This document shows, in pieces, positions 53,166 to 60,730 of a stretch of 64,000 nucleotides of DNA (position 1 is its first letter; each line of letters opens with the position of its first letter). The translations under genes were made by a program, and so were the position numbers. Below the pieces are notes generated by a model. That model was not told the DNA's origin, made no database searches, and worked only from the letters and a program-made list of their open reading frames with translations. Where the stretch lies: positions 1 to 64,000 of the forward strand of contig JAZQSE010000009.1 of the NCBI GenBank assembly GCA_045629945.1. The letters run 5' to 3'. The DNA comes from UBA1765 sp045629945 (GTDB lineage: Bacteria > Fibrobacterota > Fibrobacteria > Fibrobacterales > Fibrobacteraceae).

Positions 53166-53669
53166 TTAGGTTTTATCTTTACCGCGCAACATAATAACCT
53201 TACCTGTTCTAATGTATTCAACAATTTCGAATTTAGAACAGAGGTTTTTCATAGCGTCAATTTTATCGGTGTTTCCTGTAATCTGGATAATCATAGAATT
53301 TTCAGTCATATCCACAGTACTTGCCTTGAAATGTTCGCAGAGTTGCAGAATTTCTGTGCGTTCTTCAGAAGAACAGCTAAGCTTAATCAAAGCGAGTTCT
53401 TTTTCAACAACATTCATATTGGTGTGATCTTTAGCGTGAACCACATCAACAAGTTTTTCAAGTTGTTTAATGATTTGCATCAGAATTTCTGGATTGCCTC
53501 TAGCGACAATGTTCATGCGGCTGAACTCTGGATTAAGCGTCGGAGAAACAACAAGAGAATCAATGTTGTAACCACGGCGAGAAAATACAAGAGCTATACG
53601 AACAAGCACACCAGGACGGTTAGCTACCAAAAGACTTATAGAATGTGCAAAATCTTTATTCTGGTTCAT
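53166..53669 (-). CDS. ilvN: Acetolactate synthase regulatory (small) subunit
   Basis: 167 residues. The N-terminal ACT domain (ISLLVANRPGVLVRIALVFS, RRGYNIDSL) is followed by a C-terminal regulatory domain of IlvH/IlvN type. It binds valine and gives feedback control to the catalytic subunit. Only two bases separate it from ilvB, so the pair is an operon with likely coupled translation. The length equals that of the IlvH group (about 163). Confidence 0.93.
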   Translation of the reverse strand: MNQNKDFAHSISLLVANRPGVLVRIALVFSRRGYNIDSLVVSPTLNPEFSRMNIVARGNPEILMQIIKQLEKLVDVVHAKDHTNMNVVEKELALIKLSCSSEERTEILQLCEHFKASTVDMTENSMIIQITGNTDKIDAMKNLCSKFEIVEYIRTGKVIMLRGKDKT

Positions 53670-53671
53670 AA

Positions 53672-55390
53672 TTAGGTACTCCCTGTTGGCTTTTCAAGTT
53701 GAGTTTTTGGTGGCTCTGTAATCATAGAAGATATAGGAGCGCCAGCTGGAATCATTGGGAAAACGTTGTCTTCTTTTTCGCATTCACAATGGATAAGAAC
53801 AGGTCCTTCATTGTATTCAAGAGCCTTGCGGATAATGCGTTCAGCATCAGCAGGGCGTTTAATACGTAACCCAAGAGCGCCATAAGCTTCAGCAAATTTC
53901 ACAAAGTCCGGGTTACCGACCATATCTACGGCAGAATAGCGTTTGTCATAGAAGAGGTCTTGCCATTGGCGAACCATTCCAAGATATTTATTATCCATAA
54001 CAAAAATCTTGATAGGGAGTTTGTGAATGCAAGCAGTAGCCATTTCAGCCATAGTCATTTGGAAACCGCCATCACCAGCAAAGCAGCATACCGGCCAACC
54101 GGTTTTGTTGCCAAAAGCTGCTCCGATAGCGCCAGGGAAACCAAAGCCCATTGTGCCAGCACCACCAGAATTGTGTAATTGTCTTGGGTAATCTGTTTTA
54201 AAGAACTGAGCAACCCACATTTGGTGTTGGCCAACGTCAGATGTAACAACAGCTTTACCTTGAGTTGTTTCCCAGAGAGTATGAACAATGTGCTGCATGC
54301 GTAACCCACCCTGTTTTGGGTAAGTTAATGGGTAGCGTTTTTTCCAGTTCATGCAGGTTTTTACCCATTCAGCCGTGTCTAATTTAGAAACGAGAGGTAA
54401 AAGTTGTTCTAAAACGAGTTTCGCATCGCCACAGAGGAAAACATCTGGTTGGAGAACTTTATTTTCTTCGGCCGGGTCAATGTCAACGTGGATTTTGACA
54501 GCGTCTTTACAGAATACTTCGAGTTTTCCTGTAATGCGGTCATCCCAGCGAGAGCCGATGCTCATAATTAAGTCGCAATCAAGAACAGCTTTGTTTGCAT
54601 AAACAGTGCCGTGCATGCCAAGCATTCCAAGAGACAAATCATGGCTAGAAGGGAATGTACCAAGGCCAAGAAGTGTGCTTGTGACAGGAGCGTTTAATTT
54701 TTCTGCAAATTCTTTTACTTGTCTGCAAGCGTCAGAAATCATAGCACCATGACCAACAAGCAATAATGGACGTTTTGCCTTGTTAATAAGAGCGGCAGCT
54801 TTTTCAATTGCTTCTGCAGGAGCAGCACCTGGAATTTTATAACCAGGAAGGTTCATTTCATCTGTAAATGGGGCAGTGCATACGCCGGCAGTAACGTCTT
54901 TTGGCAAGTCAATTAAAACAGGCCCAGGTCTTCCGGTACGTGCAATGTGGAAAGCTTCTTTCATAACACGTGGGAGTTCGTTTGGGTCTTTTACCAAATA
55001 AGAATGTTTCACTGCGGCAAAAGTCATACCACTTGTATCGCATTCCTGGAAAGCGTCTTTACCGAGATTTGGTGTAGTGGTTTGTGCAGTAAGAACTACA
55101 AGAGGAATAGAATCCATCATAGCAGTATAAATACCAGTAAATGTATTTGTTGCACCAGGGCCACTAGTAACAAGAGCAACACCAACTTTGCCGGTTTCTC
55201 TTGCATAGCCGTCTGCCATGTGGGTCGCCCCTTGTTCATGGCGAGAAAGTACCATTTTTATAGTAGAATCTAAAAGAGCGTCAAACATTGGAATGGCAGA
55301 ACCGCCTGGGTAGCCGAAAATAATGTCAACGCCTTCTCTTTTGAGGCATTCGATCACTACCTGAGCACCGCTTAAATTATTTTGTGACAT
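53672..55390 (-). CDS. ilvB: Acetolactate synthase catalytic (large) subunit
   Basis: 572 residues. It joins two pyruvates, or pyruvate and 2-oxobutyrate, in the first common step of branched-chain amino acid synthesis. The ThDP-activating Glu52 lies in SRHEQGATHMADGYAR, and the ThDP/Mg2+ motif GDGGFQMTMAEM...MDNK lies in the C-terminal third. A central FAD-type domain is present. The gene is followed at once by ilvN. No leader peptide or attenuator is visible upstream, but a good promoter is. Confidence 0.95.
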   Translation of the reverse strand: MSQNNLSGAQVVIECLKREGVDIIFGYPGGSAIPMFDALLDSTIKMVLSRHEQGATHMADGYARETGKVGVALVTSGPGATNTFTGIYTAMMDSIPLVVLTAQTTTPNLGKDAFQECDTSGMTFAAVKHSYLVKDPNELPRVMKEAFHIARTGRPGPVLIDLPKDVTAGVCTAPFTDEMNLPGYKIPGAAPAEAIEKAAALINKAKRPLLLVGHGAMISDACRQVKEFAEKLNAPVTSTLLGLGTFPSSHDLSLGMLGMHGTVYANKAVLDCDLIMSIGSRWDDRITGKLEVFCKDAVKIHVDIDPAEENKVLQPDVFLCGDAKLVLEQLLPLVSKLDTAEWVKTCMNWKKRYPLTYPKQGGLRMQHIVHTLWETTQGKAVVTSDVGQHQMWVAQFFKTDYPRQLHNSGGAGTMGFGFPGAIGAAFGNKTGWPVCCFAGDGGFQMTMAEMATACIHKLPIKIFVMDNKYLGMVRQWQDLFYDKRYSAVDMVGNPDFVKFAEAYGALGLRIKRPADAERIIRKALEYNEGPVLIHCECEKEDNVFPMIPAGAPISSMITEPPKTQLEKPTGST

Positions 55391-55433
55391 AAATAGTTCT
55401 CTTTGGTTAAAGGATTTATTTATTTTGCTGAAA

Positions 55434-55461
55434 AATATAGTATTGTAAAATAGTTTTTCAA
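55434..55461 (-). promoter_or_regulatory. Candidate promoter of ilvBN
   Basis: On the minus strand TTGAAA (55461-55456) and TATATT (55439-55434) are 16 bp apart, 44 bp upstream of the ilvB start. Confidence 0.55.
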
Positions 55462-56094
55462 TAGCAAAATGCCAATTAGTATTAAAAATGCTTAAATTTT
55501 GAGTAAATTTTTATAAACAAATATTTGTTTTGTTTTAAATACCTTTTGTTTTTGAAAGTTTTTGATTTTTATTTTAGTTGTTTTTGTTATAAAATAGTTG
55601 TTTTTATTTTGAAATTGGTGGAGTGAATGGTTGTTTTGTGTTAAAAATTTAAGTTTTTTGTTGAATTTTTTCTTTTTGGGATGGTATTTTTCGTGAAAAT
55701 CTATTCGTTTTTCTTTTGTTTTTTAGTTTATTGGTGTTTTTTATTGTAGAAATGTTATTTGATTTATGAAAAACCTAAAATAAATGAGTTTTTTGCATTT
55801 TTCTTTTTCTTGAAATTAAAAGAACGGTCAAAAATTTTAAACTTCTGGGCTAAAAACTAAAATTCGTCTTTTCGGAATGAAAATAATTTTTCGTTCAAAG
55901 CAAAAACGGTATAAAAGAGACTCAAAAAAGTGTTTTTTTAAAAGAACAGTCAATATTTTTACTACATTTGTAGCCAAGTAGTTGCATTTTGTCTGATTTT
56001 TTGCTCTCTGGTCGCCAACAGAGTGTGCGGCAAAAAGGAAGATTTAAAAGTAATTGTTTCACAAATAAAACCAAAAAAGGAAATGGATAGTAAT
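55462..56094. other. AT-rich intergenic region between ilvB and rpsO
   Basis: About 630 bp, very AT-rich with long T runs. I see no ORF, tRNA or stable hairpin. Two similar stretches, AAAAGAACGGTCAAAAATTT (near 55819) and AAAAGAACAGTCAATATTTT (near 55940), lie 121 bp apart. The second directly precedes TACATTTG (55963-55970), which fits the TAnnTTTG -7 element known from Bacteroidota and may be the rpsO promoter; this is inference. Confidence 0.45.
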
Positions 56095-56367
56095 ATGGCT
56101 ACCATTACGAAAGAAAAATCTGCTGAACTCATCGCCAAATTTGGCGGAAACGAAAAAAACTCTGGCAACATCTGTGTGCAAGTTGCCATCTTGACAGAAA
56201 AAATCAAGAATTTGACTGAACATGCTAAGCAACATCGCAAAGATTTCCATTCACTTCGTGGTTTGACCGCTATGGTTGCAAAACGCAAAACTTTGCTCAA
56301 GTACTACGCTTCCCGTGATATCGAAGGCTATCGTGCTTTGATTAAGGAACTTGGCCTTCGCGGCTAA
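56095..56367 (+). CDS. rpsO: 30S ribosomal protein S15
   Basis: 90 residues. It binds 16S rRNA in the platform of the small subunit. S15 hallmarks: VQVAILTEKIKNLTEHAKQH, KDFHSLRGL and the KRKTLLKYY helix, ending LIKELGLRG. The start at 56095 gives the normal family length (about 89). An in-frame ATG at 56083 has a nearer AAGGA and would add four residues. The longer upstream frame is not coding. Followed after 16 bp by pnp, the classical rpsO-pnp order. Confidence 0.95.
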   Translation: MATITKEKSAELIAKFGGNEKNSGNICVQVAILTEKIKNLTEHAKQHRKDFHSLRGLTAMVAKRKTLLKYYASRDIEGYRALIKELGLRG

Positions 56368-56383
56368 TCGGCTGAGGTAAGAT

Positions 56384-58615
56384 ATGTCCGGTTATAAAAA
56401 AATGCTAGACCCGAAGGAAGTGTCTGTTACACTTCCTGATGGCCGTACGATTCGTTTGGAAACGGGGCGTCTGGCAAAACAAGCTGCAGGTTCTGCTGTT
56501 GTTCAAATGAACGACGCATTCTTGCTTGCTACCGTTTGCTTTGGCCCAGAAAAAGATGCAGACTTTTTCCCGTTAACTGTTGAATATCGTGAAAAGGCTT
56601 ACGCTGCTGGTCGCTTGCCTGGTGGTTACAACAAGCGTGAATCTGGTCGTCCTAGCGATGAAGAAACTCTTTCTGCTCGCATTATTGATCGTCCAATTCG
56701 CCCAATGTTCCCAGACAACTTCAATCGCGAAGTTCAGGTGATTGTTCAGGCTCTCTCTGCTGATAAAAAATTTGCACCAGATGTTTTAGGTGTAAGTGCG
56801 GCATCTTTAGCTATCGGACTTTCTGAACTTCCATTTGAAGAACAAGTAGCTGCAGTTCGAGTTGCTGTTCTTGATGGTCAGCCAGTTGTTTTACCTTCTT
56901 ATGATCAAGTAGCTGTTGCTGATTTGGATTTAGTTGTTGCTGGTACAGAAAATTCTGTTTGCATGGTTGAAGGCGGAGCTTATGAAGTTTCCGAAGAAAC
57001 TATGATTCAGGCTATTCTTGCCGGTCACGAAGTTATCAAGTTGCTTTGCCGCGCTCAACAAGAATTGGTTGATCGTTGTTCTAAACCAAAAATGGTTTTG
57101 ACTCCAAAGAATGCTGGCGAAGCTCATGAACAGCTTGAAGCTACAATTAAGGAAGTTATTTTCCAGGAACTTTCTGATACTTTGCATACCCCAATGGTTA
57201 AGACCGAACATTATCCGGCAATGGCAGCTCTTGAAGAAAAAGCTCTTGCCGATGAACGTGTTCTTGCAATTATTGGTGAAGACGAAGCTCTCCTTTCTGA
57301 TGCAAAGAAAATTTTCCATGATCTTGAACGCGATACCATGCGTAAAATGATTTTGGATGAAGGCGTTCGTATTGATGGTCGTAAGACTACAGAAGTTCGT
57401 CCGATTGAAATTGAACTTGGTGTCTTGCCTCGTGCTCATGGCTCTGCTGTATTCCAAAGAGGCGAAACACAAGGTCTTGTTGTTTGTACGCTTGGTACAA
57501 AAGCAGATGAACAACGTTTTGAAAACTTGCAAGGTGAAGGCTCTAAGAGTTACATGCTTCATTACAACTTCCCTCCATTCTCTGTAGGTGAATGTAAGAA
57601 GCTTGGAATTTCACGCCGCGAAATTGGTCATGGTCATTTGGCAGAACGTTCACTCTGTGCCGTATTGCCTTTGCCAGAAGATTTCCCATACACCATTCGC
57701 ATTGTTTCTGAAATTCTTGAATCCAATGGTTCTTCTTCTATGGCTTCTGTTTGCGGTGGCTGCCTTTCTTTGATGGATGCCGGCGTGCCTATTAAGGCTC
57801 CGGTGGCAGGTATTGCTATGGGCTTGATTTCAGAAAAAGGCTCTGTAGATGAAGGTGGAAAAATTGAAATTCTCTCCGACATTACAGGGACTGAAGATCA
57901 CTTGGGTGATATGGATTTCAAGGTGACAGGAACTGCAGAAGGCATTACTGCATTCCAGATGGATATCAAAATTAAAGGTATCACTCCGGAACTTATGCGT
58001 AAAGCTTTGGATCAGGCTCGTGAAGGTCGTTTGCACATTTTGAATAAAATGACAACTCTTGGCCTTGCTGAACCACGTCCTCAGGTTTCTGAAAAAGCTC
58101 CTACTATGTTGAAAATGCGTATCCCAACCAACAAGATTCGCGATGTTATCGGATCTGGTGGTTCTGTTATCAAGGGAATGCAAGCTCAGACAGGTTGCTT
58201 AGTCAATATTGATGACAATGGTAATATTGAAATTGCAGCTCCTACTGGTAAGGCAGGCGAAGTTTGCCGTCGTATGATTGAAGAACTTACTGCTGAACCA
58301 GAACCAGGTCGTGTTTACAAAGGTAAAGTAAAAACTATCCAACCATTTGGGGCCTTTGTAGAAATTCTTCCTGGTCGTGATGGCTTGGTGCACATTTCTG
58401 AATTGGCACATCATCGTGTAGAACGCGTTGAAGATGTTGTTCAGGTTGGTAGTGAAGTAACAGTTCTTTGCCTTGGAGTAGATCCAAAGGGTAAAGTAAA
58501 GCTTTCTATTAAAGCTTTGATTGAAAACAAAGAAGAAGCTCCTGCTCCTCAAGAAGAAGCAGCTGCTGAACCTGTTGCTGAAGCTCCTAGTGCTCCTGAA
58601 TCAACAGAAGCTTAA
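56384..58615 (+). CDS. pnp: Polyribonucleotide nucleotidyltransferase (PNPase)
   Basis: 743 residues. It degrades RNA 3' to 5' by phosphorolysis. Domains: first RNase PH core (about 15-150), helical linker, second RNase PH core (about 320-550, with RGETQGLVVCTLG and the catalytic DITGTEDHLGDMDFKV), KH domain with the GxxG loop GSGGSVIKGMQ (about 585) and S1 domain (GRVYKGKVKTIQPFGAFVEI, about 645-710). A Glu/Ala/Pro-rich tail ends the protein. Co-transcribed with rpsO; a strong terminator follows. Confidence 0.97.
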   Translation: MSGYKKMLDPKEVSVTLPDGRTIRLETGRLAKQAAGSAVVQMNDAFLLATVCFGPEKDADFFPLTVEYREKAYAAGRLPGGYNKRESGRPSDEETLSARIIDRPIRPMFPDNFNREVQVIVQALSADKKFAPDVLGVSAASLAIGLSELPFEEQVAAVRVAVLDGQPVVLPSYDQVAVADLDLVVAGTENSVCMVEGGAYEVSEETMIQAILAGHEVIKLLCRAQQELVDRCSKPKMVLTPKNAGEAHEQLEATIKEVIFQELSDTLHTPMVKTEHYPAMAALEEKALADERVLAIIGEDEALLSDAKKIFHDLERDTMRKMILDEGVRIDGRKTTEVRPIEIELGVLPRAHGSAVFQRGETQGLVVCTLGTKADEQRFENLQGEGSKSYMLHYNFPPFSVGECKKLGISRREIGHGHLAERSLCAVLPLPEDFPYTIRIVSEILESNGSSSMASVCGGCLSLMDAGVPIKAPVAGIAMGLISEKGSVDEGGKIEILSDITGTEDHLGDMDFKVTGTAEGITAFQMDIKIKGITPELMRKALDQAREGRLHILNKMTTLGLAEPRPQVSEKAPTMLKMRIPTNKIRDVIGSGGSVIKGMQAQTGCLVNIDDNGNIEIAAPTGKAGEVCRRMIEELTAEPEPGRVYKGKVKTIQPFGAFVEILPGRDGLVHISELAHHRVERVEDVVQVGSEVTVLCLGVDPKGKVKLSIKALIENKEEAPAPQEEAAAEPVAEAPSAPESTEA

Positions 58616-58636
58616 TTTTAATAGCTTTTAGCAAAA

Positions 58637-58670
58637 ATCGCACCGAGGAACTCGGTGCGATTTTTTTTAT
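58637..58670 (+). terminator. Terminator of rpsO-pnp
   Basis: ATCGCACCGAG-GAA-CTCGGTGCGAT and eight T. Confidence 0.95.
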
Positions 58671-58681
58671 AGAAAATATTA

Positions 58682-58711
58682 TTGACAAAAAGAGTTGTTA
58701 CCTACTATAGT
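58682..58711 (+). promoter_or_regulatory. Candidate promoter of the GH16 glucanase
   Basis: TTGACA (58682-58687) and TATAGT (58706-58711) are 18 bp apart. The 5' leader would be about 125 nt. Confidence 0.5.
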
Positions 58712-58842
58712 TGAATAATTTATAAAGCTGATACAGTTAATACAGTATAGAAAACAAATGCTTAAACTTTTATTGAATACTTCAGAAAAAGAGATTATTA
58801 TTTAGAATGTTGTTTGGATAATACAACAAAAAGAGAGGCTTT

Positions 58843-59931
58843 ATGTGCTTGAAAAAAATTCTATCCCTTGCAATGTTAACGGTGGTTCCTTTGCTTGCTA
58901 AAGATTATTCTGGAGCTGAATTGTATACAAACGAAACTTACCAATATGGTAAATTTGAAGCTCGTATGTATATGGCAGCAGGTTCTGGACTTGTAAGTTC
59001 TATGTTCCTTTACCATAATGATTCTTATATGGGTGATCCGGAACCTTGGGTAGAAGTAGATATTGAAGTTCTGGGAAAAAAGCCAGAAAGTTTCCAGTCT
59101 AATATTATTACTGGTAATGCGGCCAAAAAAGTAACAAGTGAAAAACACCACGATGTTTCTCCTGCAGCAAATGCCGCTTATCACACTTACGGCTTGGAAT
59201 GGAGTCCTACTCATGTCTCTTGGTTTTTAGACGGTGTTGAAGTCCGCCGTACAGAAACTGGTGTAAGCGATTCTAAAAATCAAGTAGCTGCTCTTATTCG
59301 TGAACAAGGCCTTCGTTTTAATTTGTGGTCTTCAGAAGTTGCAGCCTGGGTTGGTGAATGGGACGAAAGCATTTTGCCTGTTTACCAGTACATTAACTGG
59401 GTAAAAGTTTATGATTATACACCAGGTGCCGGTGAAAATGGTTCTGACTGGACTTTAAAATGGGTTGATGATTTTAACTCTTTTGATAATTCTCGTTGGA
59501 GTTGTGGTAACTGGACATTTGATGAAAACCGTGTTGATATGCACCCGGATAACATTCAGGTAAGTAATGGCACTTTGATTTTGGCAATTACAAAATCAGG
59601 TCAAGAAGGTTTTTCCGGAACAGTTCCTGTAGATGACGCTGCTTCTCCTGAACAACCTCCTGTAGAAGATCCAAATGCAATTTCTGTTGTTAAACCAGCA
59701 ACTCCGTTCCATTTAAATAGCCAAGAAAATGGTGTTCTTTTAAGTTCTAAACTTTCAGGCACTTTGTCTTATGAAATTTATTCTATGGCAGGTGTTCGCT
59801 TGCTCAATGGAAGTATTTCTGGAAACGCTGGCTCTTATTACATTTCGACAGACGCTTTGTCTACTGGTCGTTATTTGTTGAAAGTAAATCAAGGTTCTAT
59901 GGGGTATTCATTCCATATTAATAAGAATTAA
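58843..59931 (+). CDS. Secreted GH16 1,3-1,4-beta-glucanase (lichenase), circularly permuted type
   Basis: 362 residues. Signal peptide, then a GH16 jelly roll in the circularly permuted order known for the F. succinogenes lichenase. The catalytic strand PWVEVDIEVLG comes early (nucleophile Glu71, Asp73, acid/base Glu75), and the usual N-terminal GH16 strand (WVDDFNSFDNSRWSCG) comes late. SGAELYTNETYQYGKFEAR, SFQSNIITG and LRFNLWSSE match my memory of the F. succinogenes enzyme closely. The Pro/Ser repeat tail of that enzyme is replaced by an acidic Pro linker and a sorting-like C-terminal domain (about 270-362: YEIYSMAGVRLLNGS, LSTGRYLLKVN). It cuts beta-1,4 bonds next to beta-1,3 bonds in mixed-linkage glucan. 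AGAGAGG precedes the ATG. Confidence 0.95.
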   Translation: MCLKKILSLAMLTVVPLLAKDYSGAELYTNETYQYGKFEARMYMAAGSGLVSSMFLYHNDSYMGDPEPWVEVDIEVLGKKPESFQSNIITGNAAKKVTSEKHHDVSPAANAAYHTYGLEWSPTHVSWFLDGVEVRRTETGVSDSKNQVAALIREQGLRFNLWSSEVAAWVGEWDESILPVYQYINWVKVYDYTPGAGENGSDWTLKWVDDFNSFDNSRWSCGNWTFDENRVDMHPDNIQVSNGTLILAITKSGQEGFSGTVPVDDAASPEQPPVEDPNAISVVKPATPFHLNSQENGVLLSSKLSGTLSYEIYSMAGVRLLNGSISGNAGSYYISTDALSTGRYLLKVNQGSMGYSFHINKN

Positions 59932-59956
59932 ATTGTTGATTCTCTCCTGCGAAAAC

Positions 59957-59995
59957 AAGTCCCGAAGGGCTTTGCCCTTCGGGACTTCATTTTTT
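59957..59995. terminator. Bidirectional terminator after the GH16 gene
   Basis: A 14-bp perfect stem, AAGTCCCGAAGGGC/GCCCTTCGGGACTT, with a 3-nt loop. A T-rich run follows on the plus strand. The stop of the minus-strand remnant overlaps its right edge. Confidence 0.85.
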
Positions 59996-60285
59996 CACTT
60001 TTACTATATGTTTGTTTTTAGCGGGGCGACCGAGAATGTCGAAGGCTTTTGTTTTTTCTGTGCTAAATATTGGACGTTTTTTGCGGAGAATTGTTGTTGA
60101 AGAATTGGATTTGACTAATGTGTAAAATACTTTTTCTTCACTATCTTTAAGCGAAATAACAAATCCATTTTCAGTAGGTGATATTTATTTGCAGAATTAT
60201 AAAGTGTTGCTTGAATCATATCAAGGCAATTTACTGCATACACATTTATTGCGGTAAGGGAGAAAATAAAGAGAACTTTTTTCAT
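59987..60285 (-). pseudogene. Frameshifted small secreted protein with sorting-like C-terminus
   Basis: On the minus strand, ATG at 60285 opens a signal peptide (MKKVLFIFSLTAINVYA) and continues as VNCLDMIQATLYNSANK. Near 60180-60190 the frame is lost. The neighbouring frame continues as ISPTENGFVISLKDSEEKVF and then KAFDILGRPAKNKHIVKVKK to a TGA at 59987. The total of 299 bp is one base short of an open frame. The end has the FDILGR pattern of the other sorting-like domains in this window. It is either a recent pseudogene or the shrunken rest of a larger exported protein. Confidence 0.65.
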
Positions 60286-60369
60286 ATTGAAAATTTAAAA
60301 AAAACTAGCAGTTGAAGAAAAAACGCCCTCTTTTGAAAAGTTTTTTGTTTTTTTAGCTGAATTTTAGGT

Positions 60370-60700
60370 TATATTCAAAGGGTGAAATAGAGAGTTTAGC
60401 TCTTGCCCTCTGTACGAAATCTAGACCATTTCCATAAGCGAGGACAGGGTGAACGCTCACGTAGATACGTTTACCGGCTGCCACGCGCAGCTCCTTTGGG
60501 CGTGTCTCGACAAGTTGTTGTCATTGCGAATCCCGAATAGAGGTGAAGCAATCTCAATTCAGCAGCATTGTTGCTCGTTTTGGGGCGTGGGTCGTTTGCG
60601 TTTATCGCTTAGAGGCATGTCTAGAGCCCCGTACAGGTAAATGCAACGATCTGCGCCTTTTTTTGGGTATTTTCATCAAACAAAAAGTGCGTGTTATGCA
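60370..60700 (+). ncRNA. Possible structured RNA upstream of the FISUMP lipoprotein
   Basis: A TATATT box (60370-60375) precedes about 300 bp without a convincing ORF. Distant parts are complementary: CTGTACG (near 60410) with CGTACAG (near 60643), and TCTAGAC (near 60420) with GTCTAGA (near 60630), in nested order, closing a domain of about 240 nt. Inside are the hairpins GTGA-ACGC-TCAC and GCTGC-CACGC-GCAGC and a copy of the interspersed repeat (about 60510-60552). A T7 run is at 60658-60664 without a strong stem before it. RNase P and tmRNA landmarks are absent. A 6S-like RNA or a long leader of the next gene are options. Confidence 0.3.
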
Positions 60701-60730
60701 GGTAGGGGCAAACTCCAGAAGTTTAAACTG

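Noticed and set aside
60370..60700. RNase P RNA or tmRNA
   Set aside because: The GAGGAAAGTCC-type core of RNase P and the tRNA-like ends of tmRNA are absent.
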